Shown here: positions 30,040-39,959 of the stretch, piece by piece
How the letters are laid out: each line of letters opens with the position of its first letter
How positions within the stretch are numbered: the first letter of the stretch is position 1
Assembly: GCA_963752045.1 (NCBI GenBank)
Contig: CAVVWN010000003.1
Location: 62,001-126,000, forward strand
Direction of reading: 5' to 3'
Length of the DNA stretch: 64,000 nucleotides
Origin: DATKDF01 sp963752045
GTDB taxonomy: Bacteria; Acidobacteriota; Vicinamibacteria; Vicinamibacterales; SCN-69-37
Translations under genes and position numbers: made by a program
The notes under the pieces: model-generated
Databases searched by the model: none
The model's input: the letters and a program-made list of their open reading frames with translations, nothing else
Told to the model about the DNA's origin: nothing

Positions 30040-32331
30040 TCAGGCCGCCGGCAGCTCGATCGTGAAGCTCGTCCCGGACGGCTCCGCGTCGGCTACGCCG
30101 ATCGACCCGCCATGTTCGGCCACGATGCGGCGCACGATGGCCAGGCCTAGCCCGCTGCCCCGGCCCTTGGTCGAGTAGTACGGCATGAACAGTTTCTCAC
30201 GGTCCGCAGCGGGCACGCCCGGCCCGTTGTCGGACACGATCAGACGCACGATCCCCTCGCCCCGGTCGAAGTCGGTGCGCAGCGTGATCGTCGCCGGCTG
30301 GCCCGACGGCCGCTGCGCCGCCGACGGGCCCCCAAGCGCTTCGAGCGCGTTGTCGACGAGGTTGATGATGACCTGGCGTATCTGTTCGGCATCGAGACGC
30401 ACGGGCGGCAACGTCTGCGCAGTCCGCTCGAGCCGGAGCGACCCGTGCTTGAGCACGCCCGCGTAGAGCTGCAGGGTCTCTTCGACCAGCCGATTGAGAT
30501 CGGCCGGCACGAGGCGAGGCCCCCGCAGACGCGCGAACTGCGCGAACTCGTCGACAAGGCCCTTGAGCGCCTCGACCTCGGTGATGATGGCCCCGGTGCA
30601 CTCGGTGACGAGCGCGAGCGTCTGCTCCGGCGCCCCGCTGAAGTGGCGGCGCATGCGCTCGGCCGACAACTGAATCGGCGTGAGCGGGTTCTTGATCTCG
30701 TGCGCGAGCCTTCGCGCCACGTCGCGCCACGCGGCCACGCGCTGCGCGCGGATGAGCGGCGTCACGTCGTCGAGCACGAGCACGGCGCCCTCGGCCCGCC
30801 CCTCGTCGCCGGTCAGGATCGTCGCGGCCGCGGCCAGGTGGACTTCCCCGTCCTCGCGTGCGAGCGTGATCTCCTCGACGATGCCGCCCGGCTCCCGGCG
30901 GGAGGTGGCCTCCACGATGGGCAGGAGCAGCCGCAGGTCGTCGCGACCGAAGACGGCGACCGCCGGCCGGCCAATGACCGAGGCGTCGAGCCCGAGCAGG
31001 CGGCTGGCCGCGCCGTTGACGGTCGACACACGGCCGTCGGCGTCGAGGGAGATGACGCCGGTGGCCACCCGTTCCAGAATCGTCTCGATGTAGCGGCGGC
31101 GCGCATCCACTTCGAGGTTCTTCTGCTCGAGATCGAGCCGCGACCAATCGAGCCGCTCGCGGCTCGTCTGCAGCTCAGCCGCCATCATGTTGAAGGCGTC
31201 GACGAGCGAGCCCAGCTCGTCGCCCGTTTCCGCTTCGAGACGCAGGTCGAGCTGACCGGCGCCAATCGCCCGGGCGCCCTCGGCGAGTTTCTGCACCGGA
31301 CGCGTGATGCGCTTGGCCAGATACAGGCCCAGCCACGTGGCACTGATGAGGATCAGCAGCGTGACCGTGAGGAAGATGCCCAGATAGACGGCCTGGATCG
31401 GTCCCTGGAGCACGCGCAGCTGCTGGTAGCGCTCGAAGGCCGTGGTGGCCCGCATCGCCAGCGCGCGCGGCTCGGCGCCCAGGTATTGCGAGACGACCAC
31501 CGCGCCGACAATCGCTCCATCGGCGTCCCGAATCGGCTCGGCCGCGCGGACGAGCACACCCCCGGCCAGCAGCTCCTCGTCGACGGCCTCGCTGCGGCCG
31601 GAGCTCAACGCCCGGGCCGCGAGGCGGTCGGCCGAGGCGCGCACCGAATCACGGGGCAGGGTCGGCGATTCCACCGCGACGAGCAGCGCCGCGTCGGGTG
31701 GCCGGCCCGGCGCCGTCACCGGGGCGTACACCTCGATCACGGCATCGCGCATGGTCTCGAGCTCGCCTCGGACGAACGGACCGAGCGCGAGGTCATCGGC
31801 TGCCACGATGCTCGGCGGCGGCAGCGTCCGGGCCAGCTTGGCGGCCCGCAGCGCCATCGCTCCCTGCCGCTCCTGATAGAAGGACGTCGCGATCGTCTGC
31901 GCCGCGTCGAGGACGTCGTCGACCGGCTCGCTGAACCACCGCTCCGCGCTGTTCCGGATGATCTCGCTGCCGCTGATGAGCACGAGCACCGACGGGATGA
32001 TCGTCATGGCCAACAGGGCCGCCACCAGCTTGGCCCGGAACCGCGCAAATGGCGCCGCCTGCCGCTGCTCCACCCACAGCTTCAGCAGATTGCGCGCGAG
32101 CACGAAGCCGAGGGCCGCGAGCAGGGCCAGGTCGACCGCGAGCAGCGGATAGAGCAGCACGTCGGCGAGAATCGGCAGCGCGATCTCGCTCGTCTGGCCG
32201 GACAACCAGAACAGGCCCGCGAGCACGGCGATGAGCAGCAGCGCGATGAGCGTGAGCACGCGCGGGTTGTCGAGCAGACGGCGGCGCCCCTCCGGGGGGA
32301 CTGCAACAGCCGGACTCGAACGGGTGATCAT
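30040..32331 (-). CDS. NtrY-like sensor histidine kinase
   Basis: A 763-residue membrane kinase. N-terminal membrane segments are at about 20-45, 55-80 and 95-120, followed by a periplasmic sensor region (about 125-310), another membrane segment near 320, HAMP (LAKRITRPVQKLAEGARAIG), PAS (about 400-500), HisKA with the phospho-His in RRLAHEIKNPLTPIQ, and a HATPase_c domain with VDNALEALGG, SDNGPGVP and GRGSGLGLAIV. This is the NtrY layout. It is followed at five bases by its response regulator. Confidence 0.93.
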   Translation of the reverse strand: MITRSSPAVAVPPEGRRRLLDNPRVLTLIALLLIAVLAGLFWLSGQTSEIALPILADVLLYPLLAVDLALLAALGFVLARNLLKLWVEQRQAAPFARFRAKLVAALLAMTIIPSVLVLISGSEIIRNSAERWFSEPVDDVLDAAQTIATSFYQERQGAMALRAAKLARTLPPPSIVAADDLALGPFVRGELETMRDAVIEVYAPVTAPGRPPDAALLVAVESPTLPRDSVRASADRLAARALSSGRSEAVDEELLAGGVLVRAAEPIRDADGAIVGAVVVSQYLGAEPRALAMRATTAFERYQQLRVLQGPIQAVYLGIFLTVTLLILISATWLGLYLAKRITRPVQKLAEGARAIGAGQLDLRLEAETGDELGSLVDAFNMMAAELQTSRERLDWSRLDLEQKNLEVDARRRYIETILERVATGVISLDADGRVSTVNGAASRLLGLDASVIGRPAVAVFGRDDLRLLLPIVEATSRREPGGIVEEITLAREDGEVHLAAAATILTGDEGRAEGAVLVLDDVTPLIRAQRVAAWRDVARRLAHEIKNPLTPIQLSAERMRRHFSGAPEQTLALVTECTGAIITEVEALKGLVDEFAQFARLRGPRLVPADLNRLVEETLQLYAGVLKHGSLRLERTAQTLPPVRLDAEQIRQVIINLVDNALEALGGPSAAQRPSGQPATITLRTDFDRGEGIVRLIVSDNGPGVPAADREKLFMPYYSTKGRGSGLGLAIVRRIVAEHGGSIGVADAEPSGTSFTIELPAA

Positions 32332-32348
32332 CTTGGAATCCGGACCAC

Positions 32349-32888
32349 CTAGCGGAGGAAGGTGAAGTCGGCCCGGCCCGATCCGTCATCGCCGCCCCAG
32401 GGCCACAGCGAGAACCGCCGCTGCGGCCGCGTGTACAGCCGGACCTGGACGTAGTAGTCGCGGTTCGCCTCGAGCGCACTGGACGGCTCGAGCGGGATCC
32501 GGTCGAACGTCGTCATCCACGCGCCAACCTGCTCCTGGTCACGCGTGCTCTCCGACCAGACCACCTGATCGCCCCGCAGCTTGGACACCTGATAGGTGTC
32601 GGTGAGCGTGTCGTACTTGGCCGAGGCCGAGACCTCCACGCTCGCCAGCGTGCCATCAAACCAGAGCAGCGACGGATTGCGCAGGTCGACGGCGTACGCA
32701 AAGGTGACGGGCAGGCCGCTCTTGAGCAGCTCGCGCGCGTCCTCGTCGAACGCCGCCGCGGCCGTAAACGACGCCAGGACACGCCCTTCGGTCACAAGCG
32801 GCGTCACGATGATGTCGCCGGCGGCCCGGACGAGCGCGAGCCCCGCCAGCCAGCACACCACCACGGCGGCCAGCCGTTCACGCCTCAT
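32349..32888 (-). CDS. DUF4390-like exported protein
   Basis: A 179-residue protein with an N-terminal signal peptide (LAAVVVCWLAGLALVRAAG) and a beta-rich body, including FDEDARELLKSGLPVTFAYA and a C-terminal arginine/tryptophan-rich strand region. It resembles the DUF4390 family, which in Betaproteobacteria also sits just upstream of ntrY/ntrX-like genes; that comparison is from memory. It may feed the periplasmic sensor of the kinase 17 bases downstream. It overlaps nrdR by ATGA. Confidence 0.72.
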   Translation of the reverse strand: MRRERLAAVVVCWLAGLALVRAAGDIIVTPLVTEGRVLASFTAAAAFDEDARELLKSGLPVTFAYAVDLRNPSLLWFDGTLASVEVSASAKYDTLTDTYQVSKLRGDQVVWSESTRDQEQVGAWMTTFDRIPLEPSSALEANRDYYVQVRLYTRPQRRFSLWPWGGDDGSGRADFTFLR

Positions 32889-33343
32889 TCACGGGTCCTC
32901 AGCAGCTCATTCAGCTCGTGCTTGAATTCATCGAGGTCGCGGAAATTCCGATACACAGACGCGAACCGCACGAAGGCGACCTTGTCGAGCTGCTTGAGCT
33001 CGCGCATCACACGGGCGCCGATTTCCTCGGTGGTGATTTCCCGCTCGGCCTTCTCCTGGAGCGCCCCCTCGACCTGGTCGGCCACGGCCTCGAGCGCGGC
33101 CACGCTCACCGGCCGCTTCTCGCAGGCCTTGAGCAGGCCCGCGACGAGTTTCTGGCGTTCGAACCGCTCCCGCCGGCCGTCCTTCTTGACCACCATGTAC
33201 GGGATTTCGTCGATGCGCTCGTAGCTCGTGAAGCGACGTCCGCACTCGAGGCACTCCCGGCGCCGGCGAATCACTTCACCTTCCTTGCTCTCGCGAGAGT
33301 CGACGACCTTGTCGCCAAGATGACCGCAATACGGGCACTTCAC
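32885..33343 (-). CDS. nrdR: Transcriptional repressor NrdR
   Basis: A 152-residue repressor of ribonucleotide reductase genes, responsive to ATP and dATP. The zinc ribbon is CPYCGHLGDKVVDSR with CLECGRRF at the start. The ATP-cone domain follows, with VVKKDGRRERFERQKLVAGL and VRFASVYRNFRDLDEF. No nrd gene or NrdR box was recognised nearby. It overlaps the DUF4390 gene by ATGA. Confidence 0.96.
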   Translation of the reverse strand: MKCPYCGHLGDKVVDSRESKEGEVIRRRRECLECGRRFTSYERIDEIPYMVVKKDGRRERFERQKLVAGLLKACEKRPVSVAALEAVADQVEGALQEKAEREITTEEIGARVMRELKQLDKVAFVRFASVYRNFRDLDEFKHELNELLRTRE

Positions 33344-33362
33344 GCCACGAGCCTCCGTGCGC

Positions 33363-34385
33363 CTAGCCGCCGGCCTTCCGCGCCTCGACCTCGAGGCCCT
33401 TCAGCCGACCGAGTGAGAGTCCATCCTGCCACATGAAGACCAGCCCGACGAGCGTCACCGGAAGAAAGGAGACGGCATGGAGGACGAGACCCGCCGCCGC
33501 CACGGTGTCTGAATCCAGGCCAAAAAAGCGGGTGACCGCCCACAGGTACGCCAGGTGAAATGCCCCGACGCTTCCCGGGGTCGGCACGGCCACGCCCACG
33601 ACCAGGAACATCATCACGAGGAACGTGCCGGGGTAGCTGAACGTCAAATCGAAGGCCAGCGACGTGAACCAGATGCCGAGCGCCAGCGACAGCCAGAGCG
33701 GCAGAGACCAGGCCACCGCGACGGCCAGGCGGCTCGGCTGGCGCATGACCGCGAGGCCCTCGGCGAAGGCCCGGACGAACCCGGCGAGGAGGGCCCCGAG
33801 CCGCCCGGGTAGCCGCCGGCCGACGCGCGTCGCCCAGCGCTCGAGCCGCTCCGGGTGCCCGGCGGAGAGAAAGAGCACGACGAGCGCGGCCAGGGCCGAG
33901 GCGGCGGCCGCGATCCCGGAGGCCTCCACGTCAGCGCCGATCTCGACGTCGAGGAGCGGCAGCGACGCGGCAAAGAGCAGGAGCACGGTGACGAGATCGA
34001 GCAGGCGTTCGACGATGATCGTGGCAAACGTCGCGCTGGCCGGGAGATTCTCGCGGCGCGCCAGCAGGTACGGCCGCACGACCTCGCCGGCGCGCGGGAT
34101 GAGAAAGCTCACGGCGAACCCGATCACGGTGGTGCGAAACGCGGTGCGGAAGCGGCTCGGGCCGATCGGCGCGAGCAGCGACTGCCAGCGCCGCGCGCGG
34201 ATCAGGTATGTCTGCAGCGTGACGAGTATCGCCGCGCCGATGTACAGCGGATGGGCGCGCGCGAGCGCCTGGCGGAGCTCGCCGAAGTCCACGTTCCGCA
34301 GGAACAGCCAGACCAGGAGCGAGGTGAGCGCCGCGACGAACACCGCGTGCCAGGAGACGCGGAAGCGAGTACTCGCGGTCGGCAT
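33363..34385 (-). CDS. Flippase-like integral membrane protein (LPG synthase TM / UPF0104 family)
   Basis: A 340-residue protein with about eight membrane segments. Family-like stretches are WQSLLAPIGPSRFRTAF, GFAVSFLIPRAGEVVRPYLL and GVAVPTPGSVGAFHLAY. Relatives include YbhN and the membrane domain of MprF, which move or attach lipids. This one lacks an aminoacyl-transferase domain, so a lipid flippase role is a guess. It is the first gene of the minus-strand unit leading to nrdR and the two-component system, and divergent from the gene at 34461. Confidence 0.8.
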   Translation of the reverse strand: MPTASTRFRVSWHAVFVAALTSLLVWLFLRNVDFGELRQALARAHPLYIGAAILVTLQTYLIRARRWQSLLAPIGPSRFRTAFRTTVIGFAVSFLIPRAGEVVRPYLLARRENLPASATFATIIVERLLDLVTVLLLFAASLPLLDVEIGADVEASGIAAAASALAALVVLFLSAGHPERLERWATRVGRRLPGRLGALLAGFVRAFAEGLAVMRQPSRLAVAVAWSLPLWLSLALGIWFTSLAFDLTFSYPGTFLVMMFLVVGVAVPTPGSVGAFHLAYLWAVTRFFGLDSDTVAAAGLVLHAVSFLPVTLVGLVFMWQDGLSLGRLKGLEVEARKAGG

Positions 34386-34460
34386 AGGGTGGCGGGCAGG
34401 TGCAATACCGCGCGAGTCGCGTGGCGGCCTAGGTTCTACTATAAGATTGGCGGCAAGTCC

Positions 34461-35564
34461 ATGGGCAAGCGTGAGTTATTGATTGTTCTCGGCTTCCTGG
34501 TCGCCGGCGCGGTGCTCTATCAGGTGACTGCCCCGCCCGCCCGGGAGGGCACGGGGTTCTCGCTTGGCCGGCTCATCGACGAGATCCGCGCGGACATTCG
34601 CAGCGACTCGACGAGCGCGCGTCACGTCCACACCGAGGTCATCACGCCGGCGTCCTCGGTGACGGAGCTCCGGCTGTCGAATGTCACCGGCCGCATGGTG
34701 GTCATCGGAGAGGAGCGCGCCGACATCGGCTACGAGCTCCACGTCGAGTCGACGGGTCCTGACGAGCCGACGGCCGCCGAGTACGCCCGCCGGACCGTGC
34801 TCGTCGAAGACGACCTCGGCGGGATTCTCGGGCTCCGCGTGAGCTACCCGCCCGAAGCCCGCCAGAACACGGAAATCACGATGCGGGTGCCACGGACGAT
34901 GCGGATCCGGGTCGAGGGCGGCAATGCCGCGGAATTCAGCGACCTCGAGGGCCTCCGGCTCGAGGGCGTCGTCGGCGAGACGACCGCCGAGCGCATCGCC
35001 GGTGAAGTTGGCGGGAGCCACAGCAACGGACGGCTGACCGTCACGGGCGCCGGCTCGGTGGATCTGACCCTGCAGTCGTCGCGCGCGGTCCTCTCCGGCA
35101 TCTCGACGAGTATCACGCTCAACGCCAGCCGCGGCGAAACGCGGATCGTCGACTCGGAAGGCCCGGTCGAAATCGAGCAGACCAACAACGAGCTGCGCAT
35201 CGAGCGCCAGAACGGCCCGGTCAGGATCGGCGGGTCGAGAGGTCAGATCGAAATCGTCGAGCCGCAGCGTGAAGTCCATATCGACGTGCGGCGCACCGAG
35301 ATCGAGATCGTCCTCGCCGACGCCGTGCCGATGACGATCATCACGGCCGACGAGCCGCTACGGCTCCTGATCGACGGACAGCCGCCGATCATCCTCGACG
35401 CGCTCATCACCGGCAACGGCGACCTCATCGCGGAGGACTTTGGTCTCGCCGGCACGACCGCGCAGGACCAGACGTCGCTCACCCACACGTTCGACGCGTC
35501 GGCCAGCGCTCGGGTGACACTCAGAAACCGGCGCGACGACATTGTCATCAGGAAACGTAAGTGA
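34461..35564 (+). CDS. DUF4097-like beta-helix protein, membrane-anchored
   Basis: A 367-residue protein with an N-terminal membrane anchor (ELLIVLGFLVAGAVLYQVT) and a body of repeated short beta strands (EGVVGETTAERIAGEVG, GSVDLTLQSSRAVLSG, GPVEIEQTNNELRIERQNGP). This pattern is typical of DUF4097/DUF2807 putative adhesins and auto-transporter-like beta-helices. The ATG at 34461 is chosen because the hydrophobic anchor starts at once; the open frame upstream lies antisense to the flippase gene. A TACTATAAG at 34437-34445 could hold its -10 box. Function unknown. Confidence 0.75.
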   Translation: MGKRELLIVLGFLVAGAVLYQVTAPPAREGTGFSLGRLIDEIRADIRSDSTSARHVHTEVITPASSVTELRLSNVTGRMVVIGEERADIGYELHVESTGPDEPTAAEYARRTVLVEDDLGGILGLRVSYPPEARQNTEITMRVPRTMRIRVEGGNAAEFSDLEGLRLEGVVGETTAERIAGEVGGSHSNGRLTVTGAGSVDLTLQSSRAVLSGISTSITLNASRGETRIVDSEGPVEIEQTNNELRIERQNGPVRIGGSRGQIEIVEPQREVHIDVRRTEIEIVLADAVPMTIITADEPLRLLIDGQPPIILDALITGNGDLIAEDFGLAGTTAQDQTSLTHTFDASASARVTLRNRRDDIVIRKRK

Positions 35565-35592
35565 TAGTCTTCGGCTTCTTTCGCGGGCGCGT

Positions 35593-36516
35593 ATGAAGCC
35601 GACAGTCGTCCTTGACACGAACTTACCGGGGTTGCCGCTCGCACGTCGGGGCAAGGTCCGTGACGTCTACGATCTCGGCGAACATCTCCTCATCGTCGCG
35701 ACCGATCGCATCTCGGCATTCGACTACGTGCTCGGCAGCGGCATTCCCGACAAAGGCAAGGTGCTCACGAGGCTGTCGGCGTTCTGGTTCGAGCGCATGG
35801 CCGACCTGGTGCCGCACCACATGATCTCGATAGACCCGAGCGACTTCCCCGCCGCCCTCGCTCCGCACCGGGACCTGCTCGACGGGCGGTCCATGCTCGT
35901 ACGGAAGACCGAGCCGCTCCCGGTCGAGTGCGTCGCGCGCGGCTACCTGTCGGGCTCCGGATGGAAGGACTACAAGGCGAGCGGCGCGGTGTGTGGCATC
36001 GGCCTGCCGCCGGGGCTCCGCGAATCGGACCGGCTGCCGGCCACGATCTTCACGCCCGCCACCAAGGCCGAGTCCGGGCACGACGAGAACATCAGCGAGG
36101 CCGAGGCCGGCCGCCTCGTCGGCACGGACCTCATTGGACGACTGCGCGACCTGACGCTCGCCATCTACGCCAGGGGCGTCGAGCATGCCGCTGCCTGCGG
36201 CATCATCATCGCCGACACCAAGTTCGAGTTTGGCCTGGCCCGCCAGGTCGCCGGAGGGGCGAAGGCGACTCCGGAACTCATCCTCATCGACGAGGTCCTC
36301 ACGCCCGACTCTTCCCGCTTCTGGCCGGCCGACGTCTACGAGCCCGGGCGGAGCCAGGCGAGCTTCGACAAGCAGTTCGTGCGCGACCATCTCGAACAGA
36401 TCGGCTGGAACAAGCAGCCGCCGGTGCCGGCGCTGCCCGACGACGTCATCGAGCGGACCCGGGCCAAGTACATCGAAGCCTACTGCCGGCTTTCCGGCCG
36501 TGAGTGGCAGGACTAG
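35593..36516 (+). CDS. purC: Phosphoribosylaminoimidazole-succinocarboxamide synthase
   Basis: A 307-residue SAICAR synthetase for the eighth step of purine synthesis, joining aspartate to CAIR with ATP. It is of the longer, yeast-like bacterial type. Motifs are RRGKVRDVYDLGEHLLIVAT, DRISAFDYVL, ECVARGYLSGSGWKDY and LIDEVLTPDSSRFWPAD. The ATG at 35593 gives the standard N-terminus. It lies 28 bases after the DUF4097-like gene and 4 bases before the small Fis-type gene. No other pur gene is present. Confidence 0.96.
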   Translation: MKPTVVLDTNLPGLPLARRGKVRDVYDLGEHLLIVATDRISAFDYVLGSGIPDKGKVLTRLSAFWFERMADLVPHHMISIDPSDFPAALAPHRDLLDGRSMLVRKTEPLPVECVARGYLSGSGWKDYKASGAVCGIGLPPGLRESDRLPATIFTPATKAESGHDENISEAEAGRLVGTDLIGRLRDLTLAIYARGVEHAAACGIIIADTKFEFGLARQVAGGAKATPELILIDEVLTPDSSRFWPADVYEPGRSQASFDKQFVRDHLEQIGWNKQPPVPALPDDVIERTRAKYIEAYCRLSGREWQD

Positions 36517-36520
36517 GGGC

Positions 36521-36730
36521 ATGCGCGACGACCTGGCCAGCCTCGTGCAGCAGATGATCGACCGTGGGATTCCGTTCGAGGACGCCCAGCGGGAGTTCGA
36601 GCGCCTCTTCATCAGCCGCGCCCTGGCCAAGAGCAACTTCAACGTCTGCAAGGCGGCCAGAATGACCGGTCTCCACCGGAACACGTTGAGCCGCAAGATG
36701 GCGGCCTACCGGATCAAGAAGAGCGCGTAG
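36521..36730 (+). CDS. Stand-alone Fis-type helix-turn-helix protein
   Basis: A 69-residue protein equivalent to the DNA-binding tail of NtrC-family regulators. The helix-turn-helix is AKSNFNVCKAARMTGLHRNT followed by LSRKMAAYRIKKSA. The N-terminal half is a helix (DDLASLVQQMIDRGIPFEDA) that could dimerise. No receiver or AAA+ domain is attached, so it may act like a small Fis protein. It starts 4 bases after the purC stop and ends about 90 bases before the groESL promoter. Confidence 0.75.
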   Translation: MRDDLASLVQQMIDRGIPFEDAQREFERLFISRALAKSNFNVCKAARMTGLHRNTLSRKMAAYRIKKSA

Positions 36731-36820
36731 CGTAGCTGCCCCCCGCCCCGGCACTCCCGCACCCGCTCGGCCCCCCCGGGCGCCCCCAGCTCCCCTGCAC
36801 CCCCGCACCGGAAATCCCCC

Positions 36821-36849
36821 TTGACCCCCGCTCGGCGCTTCCATAGAAT
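36821..36849 (+). promoter_or_regulatory. Sigma-70 promoter of groESL
   Basis: TTGACC (36821-36826) and TAGAAT (36844-36849) are separated by 17 bases, close to the sigma-70 consensus. The -10 box touches the first base of the CIRCE operator, the usual arrangement for HrcA-repressed groE promoters. The 140-base leader to groES would carry both operators. Between 36731 and 36820 only GC-rich sequence without a gene is seen. Confidence 0.82.
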
Positions 36850-36875
36850 TAGCAGTCGGTCATATTGACTGCTAA
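36849..36875 (+). promoter_or_regulatory. CIRCE operator (HrcA-binding site)
   Basis: TTAGCAGTC, nine bases, then GACTGCTAA: a perfect 9-9-9 inverted repeat. The textbook CIRCE is TTAGCACTC-N9-GAGTGCTAA, so each arm differs symmetrically at one base. HrcA bound here would block the promoter and be released on heat stress. No hrcA gene is in the window. Confidence 0.92.
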
Positions 36876-36898
36876 CAGTCATACGGGTTGACTGCCAG
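36872..36898 (+). promoter_or_regulatory. Second, degenerate CIRCE-like site
   Basis: CTAACAGTC, nine bases, then GACTGCCAG. Each arm matches the first operator's arms at 7 of 9 positions, with the inner CAGTC/GACTG intact and the same nine-base spacer. It begins 23 bases after the first site, about two helical turns, and shares four bases with it. It could be a low-affinity second HrcA site. Confidence 0.6.
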
Positions 36899-36988
36899 CA
36901 GTCCAACGCGACAGTTCACAGCAAGGACGGACCGGTCCGACCCCGCCGACGCGGGGCGCCGCGCCGGCCGCTCGGGGAAAGGACAGCC

Positions 36989-37282
36989 ATGAAGGTGAGA
37001 CCACTGCACGACCGCATCATCGTCCAGCGCATCGAGGAAGACGAACAGCGCGTGGGCGGCATCATCATCCCGGACACCGCCAAGGAAAAGCCGCAGCAGG
37101 GCAAGGTCATTGCCGTCGGCAAGGGCAAGATCGAGAAGGACGGCAAGGTCACGCCGCTCGACGTCAAGGCGGGCGACACGGTGCTCTTCGGCAAGTACGC
37201 GGGCCAGGAAATCAAGGTGGACGGCGACGAGTATCTGATCATGCGCGAGGAAGAAGTGCTCGGCGTGATCGAAACGAAGTAG
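36989..37282 (+). CDS. groES: Co-chaperonin GroES
   Basis: A 97-residue protein of normal GroES length that caps the GroEL ring. The start MKVRPLHDRIIVQRIEEDE, the mobile loop EQRVGGIIIPDTAKEKPQ and LFGKYAGQEIKVDGDEYLI match the family. It is first in the groESL operon, under a sigma-70 promoter with CIRCE operators. The 54-base gap to groEL contains two mutually exclusive hairpins. Confidence 0.98.
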   Translation: MKVRPLHDRIIVQRIEEDEQRVGGIIIPDTAKEKPQQGKVIAVGKGKIEKDGKVTPLDVKAGDTVLFGKYAGQEIKVDGDEYLIMREEEVLGVIETK

Positions 37283-37316
37283 GCCGGACTGATTTGAAGT
37301 CCGGCTCAGGCCGGAC
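37283..37316 (+). promoter_or_regulatory. Alternative hairpins in the groES-groEL intergenic RNA
   Basis: GCCGGACT (37283-37290) pairs perfectly with AGTCCGGC (37298-37305) across a 7-base loop. The same second strand, as GTCCGGC (37299-37305), also pairs perfectly with GCCGGAC (37310-37316) across a 4-base TCAG loop. The two stems are mutually exclusive. They lie between the groES stop and the GGAG upstream of groEL, so they may affect mRNA cleavage, stability or translation. Function is inferred. Confidence 0.65.
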
Positions 37317-37336
37317 ATCACAACGGAGATCAAGCA

Positions 37337-38965
<1,629 letters not shown>

Positions 38966-39008
38966 TCGGGGATCTCGCGATCTGGGATCTGCGATCTGAA
39001 AAGAAGTG

Positions 39009-39037
39009 GGGCCCGGCGGCGCAAGCCGACCGGGCCC
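39009..39037 (+). terminator. Hairpin terminator between convergent groEL and tonB-like genes
   Basis: GGGCCCGG (39009-39016) pairs with CCGGGCCC (39030-39037), with an inner GGC-GCAA-GCC stem-loop, followed by TTCGTGT. The outer stem is perfect and very GC-rich, but the T-run is short. It lies 44 bases after groEL and 59 bases from the end of the convergent tonB-like gene, and could serve both strands. Confidence 0.7.
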
Positions 39038-39095
39038 TTCGTGTCTGCAACACCGGGGACGACCGAACTCCGAAACCCCGGGAGCCCGGAAGGCG

Positions 39096-39959
39096 TCAGT
39101 GCAATCTGAATTCGAGAATGAGCGTGACGAGCACTGACACGGGCTCGCCTTTGAGCGTGCCGGGCTTGAACAGCCAGGCCTTGGCCGCGCGAATCGCTTC
39201 CTGGTCGAGGCCGTAGCGCGCATCGAGCGAACGCGTGATGCGTACATCGCCCACGGTGCCGTTCGGCAGCACCACGGCTTCGAGCTCGACGACGCCCTGG
39301 ATCTTCGCCCGCATCGCGTCGCTCGTGTACTTGGGTGCTTCCTGGCGGACGAGCGTGGGGTCGGTGACCCCGCTGCCCGGCCGATAGGCTCCACCGCCAA
39401 ACCCGCCGCCCGTTCCCGGACCGATCCCGCTCCCCTGCCCTGACCCTACGCCGGTTCCCGTGCCCGTGCCGCCGTACGGAGAGAGCGAAATAGAGCTATC
39501 GCCGCTCGCCATGAGCGCCGTGGCGTCGCGCGTGTACACGGGAGCCGTCAGCTGCGGCAGGTCGACCGGTTGGTCGAGCCGGACCTGCATTTCCGGTGGC
39601 GCAAGCGGAACCGGCGTGAGCTTCGGCTTCGGAATCTCCAGCGGCTTCGGCTGCGGCGCGGCAGGCGTCGGATTGCCTCCCCCGCCCCCACCGGGCCCTT
39701 CGGTCCGGACGAAGACGATGTCGTACTCCGGAGCAGGCGGCGGTTCGGAGACCGCCTCGGGCTTGATCAACATGCCGAGCATCAACAGTCCGAAAAACGC
39801 GGCATGGCTGATGGCCGACGCACTCATCGCCCGGCCGAGCTTGCGCTCGCCCCGGTGCTCGAAGACCGAGTTGGCCGCGAGCCACCCGGCAGACACCACG
39901 CCGGGTCCCTCACCGAGCACAGGGCGAGTCGTCGCCGCCGTATCCATCTCTGAACCCAT
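39096..39959 (-). CDS. TonB-family energy-transducing protein
   Basis: A 287-residue protein. An N-terminal cytoplasmic part of about 45 residues is followed by a membrane segment (AAFFGLLMLGMLI), a Pro- and Gly-rich periplasmic spacer (including GGTGTGTGVGSGQGSG) and a C-terminal TonB domain (GVVELEAVVLPNGTVGDV, then AIRAAKAWLFKPGTLKG). TonB proteins pass proton-motive energy from ExbB/ExbD to outer-membrane receptors; no exb genes are nearby. The ATG at 39959 is used, with an in-frame ATG at 40004 as an alternative. From 39960 to 40203 I see no gene. Confidence 0.82.
   Translation of the reverse strand: MGSEMDTAATTRPVLGEGPGVVSAGWLAANSVFEHRGERKLGRAMSASAISHAAFFGLLMLGMLIKPEAVSEPPPAPEYDIVFVRTEGPGGGGGGNPTPAAPQPKPLEIPKPKLTPVPLAPPEMQVRLDQPVDLPQLTAPVYTRDATALMASGDSSISLSPYGGTGTGTGVGSGQGSGIGPGTGGGFGGGAYRPGSGVTDPTLVRQEAPKYTSDAMRAKIQGVVELEAVVLPNGTVGDVRITRSLDARYGLDQEAIRAAKAWLFKPGTLKGEPVSVLVTLILEFRLH

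Noticed and set aside
30445..32352. Long plus-strand open frame (635 codons) opposite the NtrY-like kinase
   Set aside because: His/Arg/Gln-rich antisense shadow; the opposite strand encodes a well-defined histidine kinase.
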